A DNA stretch of 64,000 nucleotides from Paraburkholderia rhizosphaerae. GTDB lineage: Bacteria > Pseudomonadota > Gammaproteobacteria > Burkholderiales > Burkholderiaceae. The position numbers and the translations under genes were made by a program. The number at the start of each line of letters is the position of its first letter. The first letter of the stretch is position 1. The notes under the pieces are model-generated. The model was given only the letters and a program-made list of their open reading frames with translations. It was not told where the DNA came from and made no database searches. The DNA lies in NCBI RefSeq assembly GCF_004366595.1, contig NZ_SORE01000001.1:372001-436000 (forward strand). The letters run 5' to 3'. This document shows, piece by piece, positions 53,680-64,000 of the stretch.

Positions 53680-55224
53680 ATGTCCTCGCGAAATGAACGA
53701 TGGGCCAGAGCCGTGCGCGTGGGGCTGTTCGTCATGCTGACGTCAGCCGCGGGTTTCGCGCGTGCCCAAACCGATCCCGCCGCGCAGCCGCAGCCTCCCC
53801 AGGCCGCTCAACCTGCTCCGCCTGTCCCGTTCAAGCCCGAAGAAATCGAAGCGCTGGTCGCGCCGATCGCGCTTTATCCGGACTCCGTTCTATCGCAAGT
53901 GCTGATGGCTTCGACGTATCCGCTTGAAATTGTGCATGCGGCGCGCTGGGTCAAGGCCAACCCGAAAGTGACGGGCGATGCGGCAATCAAGGCTGTCGAG
54001 AATGAGCCGTGGGACGTCAGCGTGAAATCGCTCGTTGCTTTCCCGCAAATCCTTGAGCCGATGAATGACAAGCTCGACTGGACGCAAAAGCTGGGCGACG
54101 CATTTTTATCACAGGAAAAAGACGTATTTGCCGCGATCCAGCGGTTGCGCGCGCGTGCGCAACAGGCGGGCAATCTTAAGTCAAACGAACAGCAAAACGT
54201 GGTCGTCGAGCCGGCGCCGCCTCCCGCAGGTGGAGGTCAGCCCGCGACGCAGACCATTGTGCGCATCGAGCCCGCGAATCCGCAGGTGATCTACGTTCCC
54301 GCGTATAACCCGACGGTTGTCTATGGCGCGTGGAGCTATCCGACTTACCCGCCGTACTACTGGCCGCCACCGCCCGCTTATTATCCGGGTGCGGCGCTCG
54401 CGACTGGCTTTGCGTGGGGCGTCGGCCTTGCCGCTGCCGGTGCGATTTTCAGCAACTGCAACTGGGGTGGCAGCGACGTCAATATCAACGTCAACAAGGC
54501 GGCCAATATCGACCGCAACTTCAATAGCGCGAAGGTGCAAGGCAACGGCAACCGCTGGCAGCATGATGCGAGCCATCGGCAGGGCGTCGCGTATCGCGAC
54601 AATGCGACGCGCAACAAGTATGCGGGCAATGTTCCTGGCGCGGAGGGCCGATCCGATTTCCGCGGGCGCAATAACGGTGCGAATCAGGGGGCGAGCGTCG
54701 CGGATCGTGCGGGAGCGGGCAATCGCGCTGCTGCGGCCGATCGGGCTGGTGCTGGTAATCGTGCGGCAACGGCGGACCGCGGAGGCGCCGGTGCAAATGC
54801 CGGTAATCGCGCAACAACGGCGGACCGTGGAGGCGCAGGCGCGGGCAATCGTGCGACAACAGCGGACCGTGGCGGTGCAGGTGTCGGCAATCGCGCGACG
54901 ACAGCGGACCGTGGCGGTGCAGGCGCGGGCAATCGCGCGACGACAGCGGACCGCGGCAACATCGGCGATCGCGGTGGTGCATCGAACCGTGGAGGCACAG
55001 GCAACATCAGCCGCGCCAGCGACCAGGTAGGCGGCGGCGGTTTCGGTGGCGGTTATGGAGGCGGCGGGCGCGACAGTGCGTTCTCGGGCGTAGGCGCCGG
55101 CGGTGCGACTCAACGCAGCGCGGATCGCGGACGTTCCAGCATGCAAAGCTCGGGCTTCAGCCGTCCGAGCGGTGGTGGCATGCGGGGCGGTGGTGGTGGC
55201 ATGCGCGGCGGTGGCAGACGCTAG
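53680..55224 (+). CDS. DUF3300 exported protein with repeated C-terminal tail
   Basis: 514 residues. Signal peptide (GLFVMLTSAAGFARA), a Pro/Gln linker, and the DUF3300 domain at about 47-250 (ALVAPIALYPDSVLSQVLMAS, VKSLVAFPQILEPMNDKLDW, QVIYVPAYNPTVVYG, YYWPPPPAYYPG). The tail from about 345 consists of units of the form GNRATTADRGGAGA (14 residues, 42 bases), then a Gly-rich end with GGGMRGGG. The repeats cover about 54710-54960 and may vary in number between strains. Starts the pair with the DUF2950 gene, 11 bases later. Confidence 0.9.
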   Translation: MSSRNERWARAVRVGLFVMLTSAAGFARAQTDPAAQPQPPQAAQPAPPVPFKPEEIEALVAPIALYPDSVLSQVLMASTYPLEIVHAARWVKANPKVTGDAAIKAVENEPWDVSVKSLVAFPQILEPMNDKLDWTQKLGDAFLSQEKDVFAAIQRLRARAQQAGNLKSNEQQNVVVEPAPPPAGGGQPATQTIVRIEPANPQVIYVPAYNPTVVYGAWSYPTYPPYYWPPPPAYYPGAALATGFAWGVGLAAAGAIFSNCNWGGSDVNINVNKAANIDRNFNSAKVQGNGNRWQHDASHRQGVAYRDNATRNKYAGNVPGAEGRSDFRGRNNGANQGASVADRAGAGNRAAAADRAGAGNRAATADRGGAGANAGNRATTADRGGAGAGNRATTADRGGAGVGNRATTADRGGAGAGNRATTADRGNIGDRGGASNRGGTGNISRASDQVGGGGFGGGYGGGGRDSAFSGVGAGGATQRSADRGRSSMQSSGFSRPSGGGMRGGGGGMRGGGRR

Positions 55225-55235
55225 GAGACGACAGT

Positions 55236-56153
55236 ATGAAGCTCTGGTTACGGTTCCCCTCCGTCTCGCTCGCCGGCGCCCTTCGAGCCGTCGCCGCCGT
55301 CTGCGTGTTTGGCGCCGCGGCACTGCCCAACGCTCACGCGGAAAAGGACTTCAGTACGCCGCAAGCCGCGATGGACGCGTTGGGCGAGGCGGTTGCCAAC
55401 AATGAGGAAAGCGCGCTGCAGGCGATCTTCGGCCGCGACTTCCGTCAGTTGATTCCGCCGGTCGGCGCGGACGTACGCAATCGCTTTGTCGACGAATGGG
55501 GCGTATCGCACACGGTGCAGCCTGTAGACGACACGCATGCGCGAATTGCGGTCGGCAACGACGGATGGACGTTTCCGATTCCGCTCGTGAAATCCGCGCA
55601 GGGGTGGCACTTCGATATGCGCGCGGGCGCCGAGGAAATGCGGGTACGCCGCATCGGACGTAACGAGCTCGCGGTGATCCAGACGATGCTCGCGATCTAC
55701 GACGCGCAGCGCGAATACGCATCGACCACTCACAGCGCGGACGGTTTGTATGCGTACGCATCGAAGCTACGCAGCACGCCGGGCAAGCAGGACGGCCTGT
55801 ACTGGCCGACGGCGCCGGACGAAGCGCCCAGTCCACTAGGTCCCGCGTTTATCAAGGCCGGCTCGCCCAAAATGGACGGCTCCGGATATCACGGTTACCA
55901 CTACAAGCTGCTCACGTCGCAGGGCTCACACGCACCGGGCGGTGCCTACGACTACATGACGCATGGCCGGCTGTTCGGTGGCTTCGCGGTGATCGCATGG
56001 CCGGTGAAATACGACGAAACCGGCATCAAGACCTTTATGGTGAGTCATGCAGGGCAGGTCTACGAACGGGACCTGGGCCCGGATGGCGCGGCCATCGCCA
56101 GCGCGATGAAGTCGTTCGATCCCGGACCGGGTTGGGCGAAAGTCTCGCCTTGA
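55236..56153 (+). CDS. DUF2950 exported protein
   Basis: 305 residues. Signal peptide ending AHA, then the DUF2950 signature: FSTPQAAMDALGEAVANNEES, LQAIFGRDFRQLIPP, and SGYHGYHYKLLTSQGSHAPGGAYDYM near residue 220. It is the usual partner of DUF3300, encoded immediately before it. Probably periplasmic; no activity known to me. AGGAGA precedes the ATG. Confidence 0.92.
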   Translation: MKLWLRFPSVSLAGALRAVAAVCVFGAAALPNAHAEKDFSTPQAAMDALGEAVANNEESALQAIFGRDFRQLIPPVGADVRNRFVDEWGVSHTVQPVDDTHARIAVGNDGWTFPIPLVKSAQGWHFDMRAGAEEMRVRRIGRNELAVIQTMLAIYDAQREYASTTHSADGLYAYASKLRSTPGKQDGLYWPTAPDEAPSPLGPAFIKAGSPKMDGSGYHGYHYKLLTSQGSHAPGGAYDYMTHGRLFGGFAVIAWPVKYDETGIKTFMVSHAGQVYERDLGPDGAAIASAMKSFDPGPGWAKVSP

Positions 56154-56211
56154 TGCGAACGGCGCGCGGCGACAGGCCTCTGTGTCGCCTCGTTCGTATC
56201 GGGGAGGCAAC

Positions 56212-57102
56212 ATGAACCGGTTCGCCGTTTGCGTTGGCTCGGTCATCGTTACGCTATTCGCCGCGACGTTCGCTAACGCGGCGCTGCGCTACGACTGGGA
56301 CGAGGTTTTACTCCCGCAAGCCGCTGTGTTTCCGAAACTATCGCGGGAATCCGAGCAGCGCTACTTCGATCAGATGTTTCGTGAGCAGGGCATCGAACCT
56401 GACTCGAACAAGGCGCAAATCGTCCGCGCGTGGATCAATAAAATCCGGCAGGACCCGATTATCGCGGCCGCGGTGCCGGGCGGCGCAAAAGGCATCGGCC
56501 GGCTGTTTCTCGATACCCAGACGCGCGAAAGCCTGTTGCTGAATGGGCTGGTGCGGCTTTCCGCGGCGGACCGGCTCAGCTACGTGCAGCTTCTATCGAA
56601 GTTTCTCGACGAACTGGTTCCAGTCGATTGCTTCGGCCTGTTGAACATGAACGACGTGATGAGCCGGATCTCGCTGCGCGAGATGTCGGACTCGGACGTC
56701 GCGCAATATTTCAACCTGCTTTCCAAGGTGCTGGTGAGCGACGCGGTCGATGCGCCGATCGTTCTGCCGACGCGCGAGCAGTACACGGCGGCGAAACAGC
56801 AGTTTGCCGATGCGCTATTTGTGCAGCTGAGCGGGGACCAGTCGGATATCACGCGCTTTCAGCACTATTCGGCGCATCCTGCGCAGGCCACGCCCAGCGA
56901 CGCGTGCTGGGTCACGCGCGTGACGATGCACGCGATTCTGTCGATGCCGGACCCGGGGCGCGACTACATTCTGTTGATCAGCATTCTGCAGTCCGGCGAA
57001 CAGGCGAAGACTCAGGCTGGCGACCCGGCACCGTCCGAAGCGCGGCCCGCGGCGCCGTCACCGGCGTCCGCGCAGCCGCCCGGCGGGGCACCGGGACGTT
57101 AG
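56212..57102 (+). CDS. Exported protein of unknown function
   Basis: 296 residues from an ATG with GGGGAGG upstream. Signal peptide (FAVCVGSVIVTLFAATFANA), then a mainly helical body; QSGEQAKTQAGDP and a Pro/Ala-rich tail end it. It follows the DUF2950 gene by 58 bases. No family was recognised. Confidence 0.7.
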   Translation: MNRFAVCVGSVIVTLFAATFANAALRYDWDEVLLPQAAVFPKLSRESEQRYFDQMFREQGIEPDSNKAQIVRAWINKIRQDPIIAAAVPGGAKGIGRLFLDTQTRESLLLNGLVRLSAADRLSYVQLLSKFLDELVPVDCFGLLNMNDVMSRISLREMSDSDVAQYFNLLSKVLVSDAVDAPIVLPTREQYTAAKQQFADALFVQLSGDQSDITRFQHYSAHPAQATPSDACWVTRVTMHAILSMPDPGRDYILLISILQSGEQAKTQAGDPAPSEARPAAPSPASAQPPGGAPGR

Positions 57103-57151
57103 GCGCCGCGAGCGAGCCGGGCGGGCGTATGGCGCATGGCGTACCAGAACG

Positions 57152-58090
57152 CTATGCAGGCGGATAAAACTGCATCCCATGTTCACGCGTGCTGACGCGC
57201 GTGCCGGCGGCGCGATCGACAATCGCAACGATATCGGGCAGCGCGCCGATCACCGCGTCATTTCCCGTGTTGCGCACGAACTCGATGGCCGCCTGCACCT
57301 TCGGCCCCATTGATCCGGACGCGAAACCGAGCCTTTCTAGCTCATCGGGGTGCGCGCGCGAAATGGCTTTCTGCGTCGGCTTGCCCCAGTCGACATACGC
57401 GGCGTTGACATCGGTGGCAATGATCAGCAGATCGGCCTCAAGCTCCTGCGCGAGCAGCGCGGAGCACAGGTCCTTGTCGATCACCGCCTCCACGCCGTGC
57501 AACTGGCGATTCGGCCCATACGACGTCGGAATGCCGCCGCCGCCCGCGCAGATCACAATCGTGCCTTTCTCGAGCAGCCATTTGACCGGCCGGATTTCGA
57601 AGATCCGTTGCGGCCGCGGACTGGCCACCACGCGACGATATTTATCGCCGTCCGGTGCGATGCTCCAGCCTTTCTCCTTCGCGAAGCGTTCCGCTTCTTC
57701 CTTCGTGTAAACCGGTCCGATCGGCTTGGTCGGATGATTGAACGCCGGGTCGTCGGGATCGACTTCGACTTGCGTCAGGATCGTCGCGAACGGTATCTCG
57801 AAGGGCAGAAGGTTGCCCAATTCCTGCTCGATCATGTAACCGATCATGCCCTCGGTCTGCGCGCCGAGCACATCGAGTGGATACGGCGTGACTTCCTTGT
57901 AAGCCGCACTTTGCAGCGCAAGCAGACCGACTTGCGGGCCATTGCCGTGCGCAATCACGAGCTCATTGCCAATTGCGACTTTTGCGATTTGCGCCGCGGC
58001 GATTTTTACATTTTCGCGCTGCTGGCTATCCGTCATCGGCTGGCCACGCTGCAGTAGCGCGTTGCCGCCTAAAGCAATCACTAGGCGCAC
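57152..58090 (-). CDS. arcC: Carbamate kinase
   Basis: 312 residues, the typical length. Amino-acid kinase fold: [12 protein letters not shown] at the start, [18 protein letters not shown] with the nucleotide-loop glycines, and [13 protein letters not shown] near the C terminus. It makes ATP from carbamoyl phosphate, the last step of the arginine deiminase pathway. GTG start with GGGAGG upstream; last gene of the arcDABC operon. Confidence 0.96.
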   Translation of the reverse strand: MRLVIALGGNALLQRGQPMTDSQQRENVKIAAAQIAKVAIGNELVIAHGNGPQVGLLALQSAAYKEVTPYPLDVLGAQTEGMIGYMIEQELGNLLPFEIPFATILTQVEVDPDDPAFNHPTKPIGPVYTKEEAERFAKEKGWSIAPDGDKYRRVVASPRPQRIFEIRPVKWLLEKGTIVICAGGGGIPTSYGPNRQLHGVEAVIDKDLCSALLAQELEADLLIIATDVNAAYVDWGKPTQKAISRAHPDELERLGFASGSMGPKVQAAIEFVRNTGNDAVIGALPDIVAIVDRAAGTRVSTREHGMQFYPPA

Positions 58091-58181
58091 GATAGATCCT
58101 CCCAAATAACGCGCAGCCGCGGGTGCCGGAGCGCCGTGCGGCTGCACAGACTGGAGCGACGCCCCGGCGGCGCCGACGCGA

Positions 58182-59192
58182 TCAGATGTCGGCCAGCGTC
58201 GAGACGAGAATCGCCTTGATCGTATGCATCCGGTTTTCCGCCTGTTCGAATGCGATGTTGTAGTCGGATTCGAATACGTCCTCTGTCACTTCGATGCCAT
58301 TCGCGAGGTGCGGATAACGTTCGGAGATCTGTTTGCCAACCTTGGTCTCGCTATTGTGGAACGCGGGCAGGCAGTGCATGAATTTCGTGCGCGGATTGCC
58401 GGTCGATTGGATCAAGGCCATGTTCACCTGGTACGGCAGCAGTTCCTTGATGCGCTCGTCCCATGCTTCGACCGGCTCGCCCATCGAGACCCACACGTCG
58501 GTGTGAATAAAATCGACACCCTTGACCGCTTCTTTCGGGTCTTCAGTCAGTTTCATCCGCGCGCCGCTTTCCTTCGCGAACCGCTCGCAGGCCGCCAGAT
58601 GTTCGGCGTTCGGCCAGAGCGACTTCGGTGCGCCGATACGCACATCCATGCCCAGCTTCGCGCCGATCAGCAGCAACGAATTGCCCATGTTGTTGCGCGC
58701 ATCGCCGAGATACGCATAGCTGATGTCATGCAGCGGTTTGTCCGCGTTTTCGCGCATCGTCAGCACGTCGGCGAGCATTTGCGTTGGGTGGTATTCGTCA
58801 GTCAGACCATTGAACACCGGCACGCCGGCAAAGCGTGCGAGCTCCTCGACAATCTCCTGGCTAAAACCGCGGTACTCGATCGCGTCGTACATGCGGCCGA
58901 GCACGCGAGCCGTATCCTTCATGCTCTCCTTGTGCCCGATCTGCGACGATGTCGGGTCGATGTATGTGACGTTCGCGCCCTGATCGTGCGCGGCGACTTC
59001 AAACGCACAACGCGTGCGTGTCGATGTCTTTTCGAAAATTAGCGCGATGTTTTTGTGCTTCAGATGCTGCTGCTCGGTGCCCGCGTATTTCGCGCGCTTA
59101 AGGTCGCGCGATAGATCGAGCATATAGCGCAGCTCACGGGTGCTGTGATGCATCAGGCTCAAAAAGCTACGATTTCGCAGATTGAAGGCCAT
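58182..59192 (-). CDS. arcB: Ornithine carbamoyltransferase, catabolic
   Basis: 336 residues. Carbamoyl-phosphate site [39 protein letters not shown], ornithine-binding [10 protein letters not shown] and HCLPAFHN. Splits citrulline to ornithine and carbamoyl phosphate. Catabolic type inferred from length and operon context. Confidence 0.96.
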   Translation of the reverse strand: MAFNLRNRSFLSLMHHSTRELRYMLDLSRDLKRAKYAGTEQQHLKHKNIALIFEKTSTRTRCAFEVAAHDQGANVTYIDPTSSQIGHKESMKDTARVLGRMYDAIEYRGFSQEIVEELARFAGVPVFNGLTDEYHPTQMLADVLTMRENADKPLHDISYAYLGDARNNMGNSLLLIGAKLGMDVRIGAPKSLWPNAEHLAACERFAKESGARMKLTEDPKEAVKGVDFIHTDVWVSMGEPVEAWDERIKELLPYQVNMALIQSTGNPRTKFMHCLPAFHNSETKVGKQISERYPHLANGIEVTEDVFESDYNIAFEQAENRMHTIKAILVSTLADI

Positions 59193-59233
59193 GAGTCGTC
59201 TCCGTCGAATGAGTTAACGCGCTAACGCTTGCT

Positions 59234-60487
59234 TCAATAATCGACCGCGTCGCGCTGAACCGGGCAGGTCATGCAGTGACCGCCGCCGCGTCCGCGGCCC
59301 AGTTCGCCGGCGGTGATCGTGATCACTTCGATGCCTGCCTTGCGGAGCAGCGTGTTGGTAAACGTATTGCGGTCGTAGCCGATCACTACGCCCGGTTCGA
59401 CGCAGACCATGTTGTTGCCGTCGTCCCATTGCTCGCGTTCCGCGGCAAACGAGTTGCCGCCGGTTTCGACGACGCGTAGTTCCTTCAGGCCCAGTGCATC
59501 GCCGACTGCCTTGACGAACGGCTTGTCCTCGCGCTGCACGCTCATCCCGTATGCGCTCTTCTCATCGGGCCGGAGCGTGAACGTGACGATCTGATGGACC
59601 ACTTCGGGGAAGATCGTGACGAGATCGCGATCGCAGAAGCTGAACACCGTATCGAGGTGCATCGCGGCCCGTGACTTTGGCAGCCCCGCGACCACCACCT
59701 GTTCAGCGGCGCCCTTCGCGAACAGCGAGCGCGCGACCTGGCCAATCGCCTGGCGCGACGTACGCTCGCCCATGCCGATCAACACGATGCCTTTGCCGAT
59801 TGGCATCACGTCGCCACCTTCCAGCGTCGACGCACCGTGATCTTTGTCGGGGTCACCGTACCAGATCTCGAAGTCCTGACCCACGAAGCTCGGGTGGAAC
59901 TTGTAGATTGCGGCGGCGAGGAGCGTTTCCTTGCGGCGCGCCGGCCAATACATCGGGTTAAGCGTGACACCGCCGTAGATCCAGCAGGTCGTATCGCGGG
60001 TAAACACCATGTTCGGCAGCGGTGACAACAGAAAACTCGAATACCCGATGTATTCGCGAAACAGTTTGATAACCGGCGCATCGCTAGCCGGGATATCGTC
60101 GATCGACACGCCGCCGATCAGAAACTCGGCAAGCTTGCGCGACTCGAGTTCGTTCATCCACGCGCGTACTTCATTGCTCAAGCCGATGCCGACGGTATCG
60201 TCGTTGATCCTGCGATCCAGCACCCACTTGCGTGCTTCCGGGTTGTCCAGCGTCTGCGTCAGCAGGTTGTGCACGTCGAGCACTTCGACACCGCGTTCGC
60301 GCATCTTGGTCACGAAGTCGAAATGGTCGCGCTTGGCCTGGCTGACCCACATCACGTCGTCGAACAACAATTCGTCGCAATTGCTCGGTGTCAGCCGTTG
60401 ATGTGCGAGTCCTGGCGACGACACCATTACCTTGCGCAGCTTGCCGACCTCGGAATAAGCTCCAAGCTTGTTGACCTCGGTACTCAT
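59234..60487 (-). CDS. arcA: Arginine deiminase
   Basis: 417 residues. The guanidino-modifying fold with the conserved [34 protein letters not shown], and C-terminal [17 protein letters not shown] in which Cys405 is the expected nucleophile. Converts arginine to citrulline and ammonia. 22 bases from the arcD stop. Confidence 0.97.
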   Translation of the reverse strand: MSTEVNKLGAYSEVGKLRKVMVSSPGLAHQRLTPSNCDELLFDDVMWVSQAKRDHFDFVTKMRERGVEVLDVHNLLTQTLDNPEARKWVLDRRINDDTVGIGLSNEVRAWMNELESRKLAEFLIGGVSIDDIPASDAPVIKLFREYIGYSSFLLSPLPNMVFTRDTTCWIYGGVTLNPMYWPARRKETLLAAAIYKFHPSFVGQDFEIWYGDPDKDHGASTLEGGDVMPIGKGIVLIGMGERTSRQAIGQVARSLFAKGAAEQVVVAGLPKSRAAMHLDTVFSFCDRDLVTIFPEVVHQIVTFTLRPDEKSAYGMSVQREDKPFVKAVGDALGLKELRVVETGGNSFAAEREQWDDGNNMVCVEPGVVIGYDRNTFTNTLLRKAGIEVITITAGELGRGRGGGHCMTCPVQRDAVDY

Positions 60488-60508
60488 CGCATTTCTCCCA
60501 TTACGGAA

Positions 60509-61966
60509 TCAAAGCGTCAGGAAGCCCTTGTACAGTCCGAATGCCGCAACGACCGCTGCAATCACGACGGCGGCAAACACCACTTTCTCGATCGATGTAA
60601 AAACAGGGCGGCCGTTTTCGCGCTTGGCTTTCGCAAACAGAATGGCACCCGGTGCGTAGAGCAACGCCGACAGCAACAGGTATTTCACGCCGCCCGCGTA
60701 GAGCAGCCACACCGCATAGATCACCGCGATGCCCGAGATGATCATGTCTTTGGTGCGCACCGATGCGGCGAGCTTCTGGTAGCCGTCACCGCGTATCGCG
60801 ATCAGAAACGCGTAGGCGACAGACCAGAGGTAGGGCACGAGGATCATCGATGTCGCGAGGTAGATCAGCGACAGATACGTGCCCTTTGAAAACAGTGTTA
60901 TGACCAGAAAAACCTGCACCATCGCATTGGTCAGCCACAACGCGTTGGCCGGCACGTTGTTCGCGTTCTCCCTGCGCAGAAACGCGGGCATCGTATGGTC
61001 TTTGGCGGCGGAGAACAGAATCTCCGCACAGAGCAGCACCCATGACAACAGCGCACCCGCTAGCGAAATCGCAAGCCCGACGCTGATCAGAATCGCGCCC
61101 CAGTGGCCGACCACGTGTTCGAGCACCCCGGCCATCGACGGATTCTGCAGCTTGGCCAGATCGGGTTGCGTCATGATGCCGAGCGACAGCACGTTGACCA
61201 GCACCAGCACGAGCAGCACGGTCAGGAAGCCGATCACGGTTGCGCGACCGACGTCGCTGCGTCTTTCCGCACGCGCGGAAAAAATGCTCGCGCCTTCGAT
61301 GCCGACGAATACCCACACTGTCACCAGCATCATGTTGCGGACCTGATTCATCACGCTGCCCAACTGCGGATTGGATTTCCCCCAGACGTCCGCGGTGAAA
61401 ATGTCGAGCCTGAATGCGAAGAAGCAGATCACGATAAACAGCACGATCGGTACGATCTTCGCGACGGTCGTGATCTGATTGACGAAGGTCGCTTCCCTGA
61501 TGCCGCGCAACACGAGCGCATGTACGCACCACAGCAGCACCGATGCGCAGACGATCGCAATGACCGTATTGCCTTCGCCGAATACCGGGAAGAAGTAGCC
61601 CAGCGTGCTGAACAGCAAAACGAAGTAGCCAACATTGCCGAGCCACGCACTGATCCAGTAACCCCACGCGGATGAAAAACCCATGTAATCGCCGAAGCCG
61701 GCCTGCGCATACGCGTAGACGCCGCCATCGAGGTCGGGTTTGCGAATCGCGAGTGTCTGGAAAACGAAAGCCAGCATCAGCATGCCAATGCCGGTGATCA
61801 CCCATCCGATCAGCACGGCGCCGACATCGGCGCTATTGGCCATGTTCTGCGGCAAAGAGAAAATGCCTCCGCCGACCATCGATCCGATAACCAGCGCAGT
61901 GAGTGCACCGAGCCGCAGCTTATGCGTGGTGGGCTCGGCGTGAGTGACGCCCGTTGCTTCATTCAT
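60509..61966 (-). CDS. arcD: Arginine/ornithine antiporter
   Basis: 485 residues with about thirteen membrane segments of the APC family: LGALTALVIGSMVGGGIFSLP, AYAQAGFGDYMGFSSAWGYWISAWLGNVGY and WVFVGIEGASIFSARAERR. Exchanges ornithine for arginine across the inner membrane. GGGAGGAG before the ATG at 61966. First gene of the operon. Confidence 0.95.
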   Translation of the reverse strand: MNEATGVTHAEPTTHKLRLGALTALVIGSMVGGGIFSLPQNMANSADVGAVLIGWVITGIGMLMLAFVFQTLAIRKPDLDGGVYAYAQAGFGDYMGFSSAWGYWISAWLGNVGYFVLLFSTLGYFFPVFGEGNTVIAIVCASVLLWCVHALVLRGIREATFVNQITTVAKIVPIVLFIVICFFAFRLDIFTADVWGKSNPQLGSVMNQVRNMMLVTVWVFVGIEGASIFSARAERRSDVGRATVIGFLTVLLVLVLVNVLSLGIMTQPDLAKLQNPSMAGVLEHVVGHWGAILISVGLAISLAGALLSWVLLCAEILFSAAKDHTMPAFLRRENANNVPANALWLTNAMVQVFLVITLFSKGTYLSLIYLATSMILVPYLWSVAYAFLIAIRGDGYQKLAASVRTKDMIISGIAVIYAVWLLYAGGVKYLLLSALLYAPGAILFAKAKRENGRPVFTSIEKVVFAAVVIAAVVAAFGLYKGFLTL

Positions 61967-62344
61967 GTCTCCTCCCTGCGGCTCGCGCATGCGGGTTCCG
62001 CGTCGACCCCTTGCCTTATGGGCATTGCTTGGACGCAGAACCTGCACCAGGACATGTGCAATTCAGCTAGTTATTTCCGTATGCTAAATAAGAGAGACGG
62101 GCTGACAGAAGTAGAGCGCCGGACCCTGGCTATCGCGATCCTGCTTGCCAGCAATTGTTGCCATCGGAGACGAAGTGTTCGTAAATCATTCTGGTAGATG
62201 AAGTCGAATACTTCAAGGGCGGGATATGAATTGCCCAAATAGCATGTGGAGAAGCAACAGTGACTTTTATCAGGATATTTAACGTTTCACTGTCGCTTCA
62301 ATAATCCGAAAAACGGCGGCGGCGCCTCAGGGGCGCCGCTTTTA
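61967..62344. other. Intergenic region upstream of arcD
   Basis: 378 bases that should hold the arcD promoter. An ANR/FNR-type box (TTGAT-N4-ATCAA) was sought and not found. A strong hairpin is at 62319-62339. Confidence 0.5.
62319..62339. terminator. Bidirectional terminator between malic enzyme and arcD promoter region
   Basis: Perfect 8-bp arms GCGGCGCC / GGCGCCGC with a 5-base loop. TTTT follows on the + strand and a CCGTTTTT run follows on the - strand, five bases below the malic-enzyme stop. Confidence 0.8.
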
Positions 62345-63979
62345 TCACGCTGTATACGCGGATTTATAGGCGCGCTCGCGGATATACGCTTCGATGTCCG
62401 CGGGGCGCGGAACGCGGGCCAGATCTTTGTCAAAGATGTGTTCGGCGACCCGTGCGGCGACGTGCAGCGACGCATCGAGAATCTTCGCCTGAGGCGGATA
62501 GATCAACCCGGTCTCAAGGCTTTCCTCCGAGACCTGCTCCGCTACTGCCTTGGCCGCGACGATAAACATCTCCTCGGTGACGCGGGTCGCTTCGGTCGCG
62601 TACACCGCCATGCCCATTGCCGGGAAGATATAGACATTGTTTCCCTGCCCAGGCACGAATGTGCGGCCGTCGTGAAGCGTCACCGGCGGAAACGGGCTGC
62701 CGCTCGCGAAAATCGCGCTGCCGTTCGACCACGCGTACGCTTCTTCCGCAGTGCACTCGGAGCGCGAAGTCGGGTTCGAATACGGGAAGATGATCGGTCG
62801 TTCGTTGATCTCCGTCATCGCTTCGATCACTTGCTGGTTGAACAGCTTGGGCACCGTGCTGACGCCGATGATGCCGGTGGGCTTTAGCGTCTTGATCGCT
62901 TCGGCGAAAACATTCACCGGCGCATGTTCAATCGCAAACGGTTTCTGGAAATCGGCAAGGTCGCTGCGCGATTTGACCATCAGCCCGTTTACGTCGAATA
63001 GCGCGTGGCGAGCGCGCGCTTCGTCGATCGTCAATCCTTCAAGCGTCATCGCTTCGCTGATCAATTCGGCAATGCCGGTTGCCGCCGATCCGCCGCCCAG
63101 GAACAGGAAGCGTTGGTCCGTCAGCTTCTGACCGGAAATTCGCAGCGCACCGAATATGCCGGCCAACGCGACTGCGGCTGTGCCCTGGATGTCGTCGTTA
63201 TACGTGCACAGCTTGTCCTTGTAGCGCGCAAGTAGCGGCACCGCGTTGAAGTTCGCGAAGTCTTCCCACTGCACGCAGCATTTCGGAAATAGCTCCTGCA
63301 CCGCATCGATAAATTCGCCGACGAACGCGTGATACGGGTCACCGCGCACGCGCTCATGCCGCAGGCCGAGATAAAGCGGGTCTTCGAGCAATTCGTGGTT
63401 GTTCGTGCCGACATCCAGCGTCACCGGCATGCAGTATTGCGGCGGCACGCCCGCGCAAGCGGTGTAAAGCGACAGCTTGCCGATTGGAATGCCCATCCCG
63501 CCGACGCCAAGGTCGCCGAGGCCGAGAATGCGTTCGCCGTCGGTCACGACGATAAACCGCACATCTTTCTCCGGCCAGTTTTGCAGCAGTTCCTTGATGC
63601 GACCCCGCGCGGAGATCGGCAGATACATACCGCGCGAGCCGCGATAAATGTGATCAAACTTCTGGCACGCCTCGCCGACCGTCGGCGTATAGACGATGGG
63701 CATAAAGCGCGATGGGTCCGACATCAACGTCGCATAGAACATCGTTTCGTTGCGCGCCTGAAGATCGGACAGATAGAGGTACTTCTGCAGGTCGGTTTCA
63801 AGGTGTGCGAGCTCCGAATGCACGCGCGCGGTCTGCAATTCCAGTGTGCGATGCCCCGGCGGCAATAGTCCTTCCAGGTGATGCGTGCGCCGCTCTTCGT
63901 CGGTGAACGCGGTGCCCTTGTTCAAGTGAGGCGAGTGCAGAAGGTCGTAACCGGTAAGCGTACTTTGCTGGGTGCTCAT
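62345..63979 (-). CDS. maeA: NAD-dependent malic enzyme (SfcA/MaeA type)
   Basis: 544 residues, the length of large malic enzymes. Malic-enzyme blocks: FMPIVYTPTVGEACQ, GERILGLGDLGVGGMGIPIGK, VQWEDFANFNA, TYNDDIQGTAAVALAG and the NAD-binding GGGSAATGIAELI. Oxidative decarboxylation of malate to pyruvate. AAGGAG before the ATG. NAD preference is inferred from the family. Confidence 0.95.
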   Translation of the reverse strand: MSTQQSTLTGYDLLHSPHLNKGTAFTDEERRTHHLEGLLPPGHRTLELQTARVHSELAHLETDLQKYLYLSDLQARNETMFYATLMSDPSRFMPIVYTPTVGEACQKFDHIYRGSRGMYLPISARGRIKELLQNWPEKDVRFIVVTDGERILGLGDLGVGGMGIPIGKLSLYTACAGVPPQYCMPVTLDVGTNNHELLEDPLYLGLRHERVRGDPYHAFVGEFIDAVQELFPKCCVQWEDFANFNAVPLLARYKDKLCTYNDDIQGTAAVALAGIFGALRISGQKLTDQRFLFLGGGSAATGIAELISEAMTLEGLTIDEARARHALFDVNGLMVKSRSDLADFQKPFAIEHAPVNVFAEAIKTLKPTGIIGVSTVPKLFNQQVIEAMTEINERPIIFPYSNPTSRSECTAEEAYAWSNGSAIFASGSPFPPVTLHDGRTFVPGQGNNVYIFPAMGMAVYATEATRVTEEMFIVAAKAVAEQVSEESLETGLIYPPQAKILDASLHVAARVAEHIFDKDLARVPRPADIEAYIRERAYKSAYTA

Positions 63980-64000
63980 CGAAGTCTCCTTATTGTTCAG

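Noticed and set aside
61967..62344. ANR/FNR box upstream of arcD
   Set aside because: No TTGAT-N4-ATCAA match was found by reading; oxygen control may still exist through a degenerate site.

Overview
The window looks like the origin region and neighbouring genes of a secondary replicon (second chromosome, chromid or megaplasmid) of a Burkholderiaceae bacterium, Burkholderia/Paraburkholderia-like. The basis is high G+C, a partition cassette of a short ParA plus ParB with TTTATGCGCATAAA palindromes, a Rep_3-type initiator with an iteron field, and ordinary Burkholderia metabolic and envelope genes around them. No rRNA, tRNA, CRISPR array or intact insertion sequence was recognised.

Layout. 1-808: the 3' end of an ssuA-like gene and an ArsC-family reductase. 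809-8050: replication and partition module: two parS-like palindromes, parA, a third palindrome, parB, convergent rep, about 1.8 kb of iterons ending in a 22-bp phased block, an AT-rich stretch, and a KfrA-like coiled-coil protein. 8088-9678: a small gene under a perfect LexA box, followed by a tyrosine-recombinase-like protein that has lost most catalytic residues. 9722-14816: XRE-cupin regulator with palindromic operators, kbl-tdh threonine degradation, YceI, TetR and DUF1348. 15073-15594: a small exported protein. 15666-24160: a LacI-controlled uptake and catabolic locus (sugar-type ABC importer, TenA-like, BtpA/SgcQ, PfkB kinase, and divergently a phosphotriesterase-family hydrolase and a GATase-like protein), with the same 14-bp palindrome in front of both arms. 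24299-29062: acyltransferase-3, a GT-C-like membrane protein and an O-antigen-ligase-like protein. 29339-33540: aldehyde dehydrogenase, patatin-like protein and GntP-type permease. 34092-40050: TonB receptor, an unrecognised 821-residue protein and a LodB/halogenase-like flavoprotein. 40067-47633: aldo/keto reductase, LysR regulator and a 1,830-residue kinase-like/AAA/GAF/PAS histidine kinase. 47630-50785: glgP and a glgX remnant with a large internal deletion. 51177-57102: small envelope and exported proteins including a DUF3300-DUF2950 pair. 57152-61966: arcDABC arginine deiminase operon. 62345-63979: malic enzyme.

The most interesting signals: (1) copies of the origin iteron (consensus TCCCGAAAACGCTCACCT) lie singly in intergenic gaps up to about 29 kb from rep, in the opposite orientation to the origin array; (2) a LexA-controlled gene pair next to the origin whose second member is a recombinase-fold protein keeping only one catalytic residue; (3) an unrecognised large protein overlapping a flavoprotein gene of the kind that matures quinone cofactors; (4) the LacI-controlled catabolic locus, whose substrate cannot be read from known pathways.
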